Source of the DNA: Bacteroidota bacterium
GTDB taxonomy: Bacteria > Bacteroidota > Bacteroidia > Palsa-948
Reading direction: 5' to 3'
NCBI GenBank assembly: GCA_023251675.1
Contig: JAHEYJ010000021.1
Coordinates: forward strand, 1-32,986
DNA length: 32,986 nt
Under the pieces are notes generated by a model. The model was not told where the DNA came from. It ran no database searches and worked only from the letters and a program-made list of their open reading frames with translations. Of the stretch, positions 31,556 through 32,986 are shown piece after piece. The stretch's first letter is position 1, and every line of letters starts with the position of its first letter. A program made the translations under genes and the position numbers.

Positions 31556-32482
31556 TTATTTATTCAGCAACTCCCACAACACTCCTTCTTTAAGGGAATA
31601 CCTGGAGAGGCGCATTTTTTCCAATCCTAATCGTAAAACGATATAGTCGACAAAAATCGCCGATACCACGATCATGTCCACCCGCATACGTGTGAGACCT
31701 TTCATGTGCAAACGTTCTTTGGCGGTTGACCGAAGGATGATGTCGTACATTTTTTCGCAGTCATCCAGGTTGAATCTGTATTCGCTTTTTCCTTTCAGTA
31801 TGCGGATATCGTAAAAACGATGGGCGATCATTTCGGCAAGTGATTCAAAGGAACCGGCGGAACCGATCAGTTCAGTTACAGGATATTTTTTCAACGCATC
31901 GAACAGCGGTTTCAGGTTCTCTTCAAGATGATTCTCAATTTGTTTTGCTTCGGATGCCTGTATCGGATCGGAAGGTTTGAATTTATCCAATAGCCGCGCG
32001 GCGCCAAGCATAAAACTATGTTTCCAGAATATTTCTTTTTTATTGGCGATGATGAACTCCGTGCTTCCTCCCCCGATATCAATGATCAGGGAAAGTTTGC
32101 CGCTCATTTTAACGGCCGAGCGGATGCCGTAGCAAATGAGTTCCGCTTCCCGGTCACCGGAAATAATTTGTATGCTGATCCCTGTTTTCTCTTTTGCGGC
32201 ATGGACGAACTCTTTCCCGTTCGTCGCGCTTCGGATGGCAGACGTGGCAAAGGCGTAGATCTTTTCAGCGCCGAATTTTTTAATTGTTCTTTTGTGCTGC
32301 TTCAGCGCGCGGATGCCGCGTTGAAACGGTTCTTCTTTAATATGACTTTGGTTGATGCCTCCTTCGCCAAGCTTAACGGAGATCCTGCTTTTATAAAGTT
32401 TCTTATAGGTCTTATCAGGAAAGATCTCAGCGATAAATATGTTGAAAGTGTTTGTCCCTAAATCTATGATCGCAATTTTCAT
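31556..32482 (-). CDS. ppx: Exopolyphosphatase / pppGpp phosphohydrolase, Ppx/GppA family
   Basis: 308 residues, the short form with only the two actin-like domains. The phosphate-binding loops are visible: AIIDLGTNTFNIFIAE near the N-terminus, FATSAIRSATNG, and LIIDIGGGSTEFII near 138-148. The long helical C-terminal domain of E. coli Ppx is absent, as is usual in Bacteroidota. It cleaves terminal phosphate from polyphosphate or pppGpp; which one is not decided by sequence. It follows the ABC permease gene on the same strand, separated by a heptamer hairpin. Confidence 0.92.
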   Translation of the reverse strand: MKIAIIDLGTNTFNIFIAEIFPDKTYKKLYKSRISVKLGEGGINQSHIKEEPFQRGIRALKQHKRTIKKFGAEKIYAFATSAIRSATNGKEFVHAAKEKTGISIQIISGDREAELICYGIRSAVKMSGKLSLIIDIGGGSTEFIIANKKEIFWKHSFMLGAARLLDKFKPSDPIQASEAKQIENHLEENLKPLFDALKKYPVTELIGSAGSFESLAEMIAHRFYDIRILKGKSEYRFNLDDCEKMYDIILRSTAKERLHMKGLTRMRVDMIVVSAIFVDYIVLRLGLEKMRLSRYSLKEGVLWELLNK

Positions 32483-32485
32483 TCT

Positions 32486-32556
32486 TTAGAAGTTGGATGT
32501 TAGATATTAGAAGTTAGATATTTTGATAGATCCAATATCCAACATCTAAAATCTAA
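32486..32556. repeat. Heptamer hairpin (TTAGATA / TATCCAA words)
   Basis: Left arm: TTAGAAG, TTGGATG, TTAGATA, TTAGAAG, TTAGATA (32486-32520), exact period 7. Right arm: GATCCAA, TATCCAA, CATCTAA, AATCTAA (32529-32556), exact period 7. The consensus TTRGATN pairs with NATCYAA. It fills the 79-bp gap between the permease stop and the ppx start. Confidence 0.85.
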
Positions 32557-32561
32557 TGATG

Positions 32562-32986
32562 TTATCCGCTGTAGCGCAGCCATTTCCAAAGTTCCTTGTA
32601 CGAAACTTTTTTTCCGTACATCAGAATTCCGGTGCGGTAGATCTTTCCCGCTATCCAGGTCATGAAGATAAAGCCGGCAACCAGAAGCGCCATAGAAAGC
32701 CCCAGTTCCCAATACGGAACACCGAACGGCAAACGCACCATCATTACGATCGGTGAAGTGAAAGGAATGATGGAGAACCAGAAGGCGAGCGGACTTTCCG
32801 GATTCTGCATGATGAACTGAGCTGCGATGAATGCAACGATCAGCGGAATGGTGGCGGGCATCATGAACTGCTGCTTGTCGGCCTCGCTGTCGATGGCGGA
32901 ACCGATGGCGGCAAAGATGGCGCTGTATAATAAATAGCCTCCAAGGAAATAAAATACAAAGCAAAATAAGATCTGAACGAAGTTGA
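32562..32986 (-). CDS. ABC-2 type permease, C-terminal part (cut by window edge)
   Basis: 141 codons are available; the gene continues past the window. The first residues read NFVQILFCFVFYFLGGYLLYSAIFAAIGSAIDSEADKQQFMMPATIPLIVAFI, the classic NatB/YhaP-type motif (FLGGYLLYxxxFAAIGSAxDxEAD). Further membrane segments follow (SPLAFWFSIIPFTSPIVMMVRLPFG, LGLSMALLVAGFIFMTWIAGKIYRTGILMYGKK) and the end KWLRYSG. The ATG at 32864 that opens a shorter frame is internal. It works with an ATPase encoded elsewhere or just beyond the window; whether the GldA-like ATPase 6 kb away is its partner is unknown. Confidence 0.9.
   Translation of the reverse strand, partial: NFVQILFCFVFYFLGGYLLYSAIFAAIGSAIDSEADKQQFMMPATIPLIVAFIAAQFIMQNPESPLAFWFSIIPFTSPIVMMVRLPFGVPYWELGLSMALLVAGFIFMTWIAGKIYRTGILMYGKKVSYKELWKWLRYSG

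Overview
The window is a stretch of a Bacteroidota chromosome. The evidence is the gene content: a TonB-dependent receptor with a carboxypeptidase-regulatory N-terminus followed by a DUF4249 lipoprotein, a GldA-type ABC ATPase, a FucP/GluP-type sugar permease, GlnRS beside GltX, and YwqK/MORN-like secreted proteins. Several genes also carry TAnnTTTG -7 boxes, the usual promoter motif of the phylum. I see no ribosomal RNA, phage, CRISPR array or transposase gene.

Layout. 1-4500 (minus): the start of a secreted protein cut by the window edge, then a tight run gltX-glnS-mscS read right to left. 4500-8400: a sugar permease, a divergent rRNA-methyltransferase-like gene, a small lipoprotein and a second methyltransferase. 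8440-11530 (minus): tRNA-Pro(GGG), a decayed tRNA-like copy, a small membrane protein and a TonB receptor closed by a good terminator. 11664-22805 (plus): TonB receptor/DUF4249 pair, a lipoprotein, trxB, a YwqK-like protein, an alpha/beta hydrolase, a TMTC-like O-mannosyltransferase with TPRs, and recQ. 22806-23236 has no gene and is a mosaic of palindromes. 23237-26308 (minus): a DUF4160/DUF2442 pair, metK and gldA. 26565-28065 (plus): rsgA and a D-aminoacyl-tRNA deacylase gene whose last codons are out of frame. 28264-32986 (minus): a hydrolase, a GT9 glycosyltransferase, a sigma-54-type response regulator with no DNA-binding domain, Ppx/GppA, and the end of an ABC-2 permease.

The most unusual thing is not a gene. 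Nearly every spacer, and at least four coding regions, carry small arrays of degenerate words repeated with a period of 7 bp (sometimes 8-9 bp). In spacers they are usually paired in inverted orientation, so they can fold into long hairpins. Four copies read as exactly four heptamers (28 bp): inside gltX, inside the small TonB-linked membrane protein, forming the hydrophobic core of the DUF4249 lipoprotein signal peptide, and across the start codon of the next lipoprotein gene. A methyltransferase carries a three-heptamer array and, separately, a palindrome that encodes a Pro/Gly-rich insert. A second class of element is short palindromes of the form TCC...GGA, found inside tRNA remnants and clustered at 22845-23230. 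Word sequences differ between sites while period and layout are shared, which suggests a common generating process rather than copies of one element.

Housekeeping functions here cover translation (gltX, glnS, tRNA-Pro, rsgA, dtd), SAM supply and use (metK, two methyltransferases), redox (trxB) and DNA repair (recQ). The accessory functions are mostly envelope-related.
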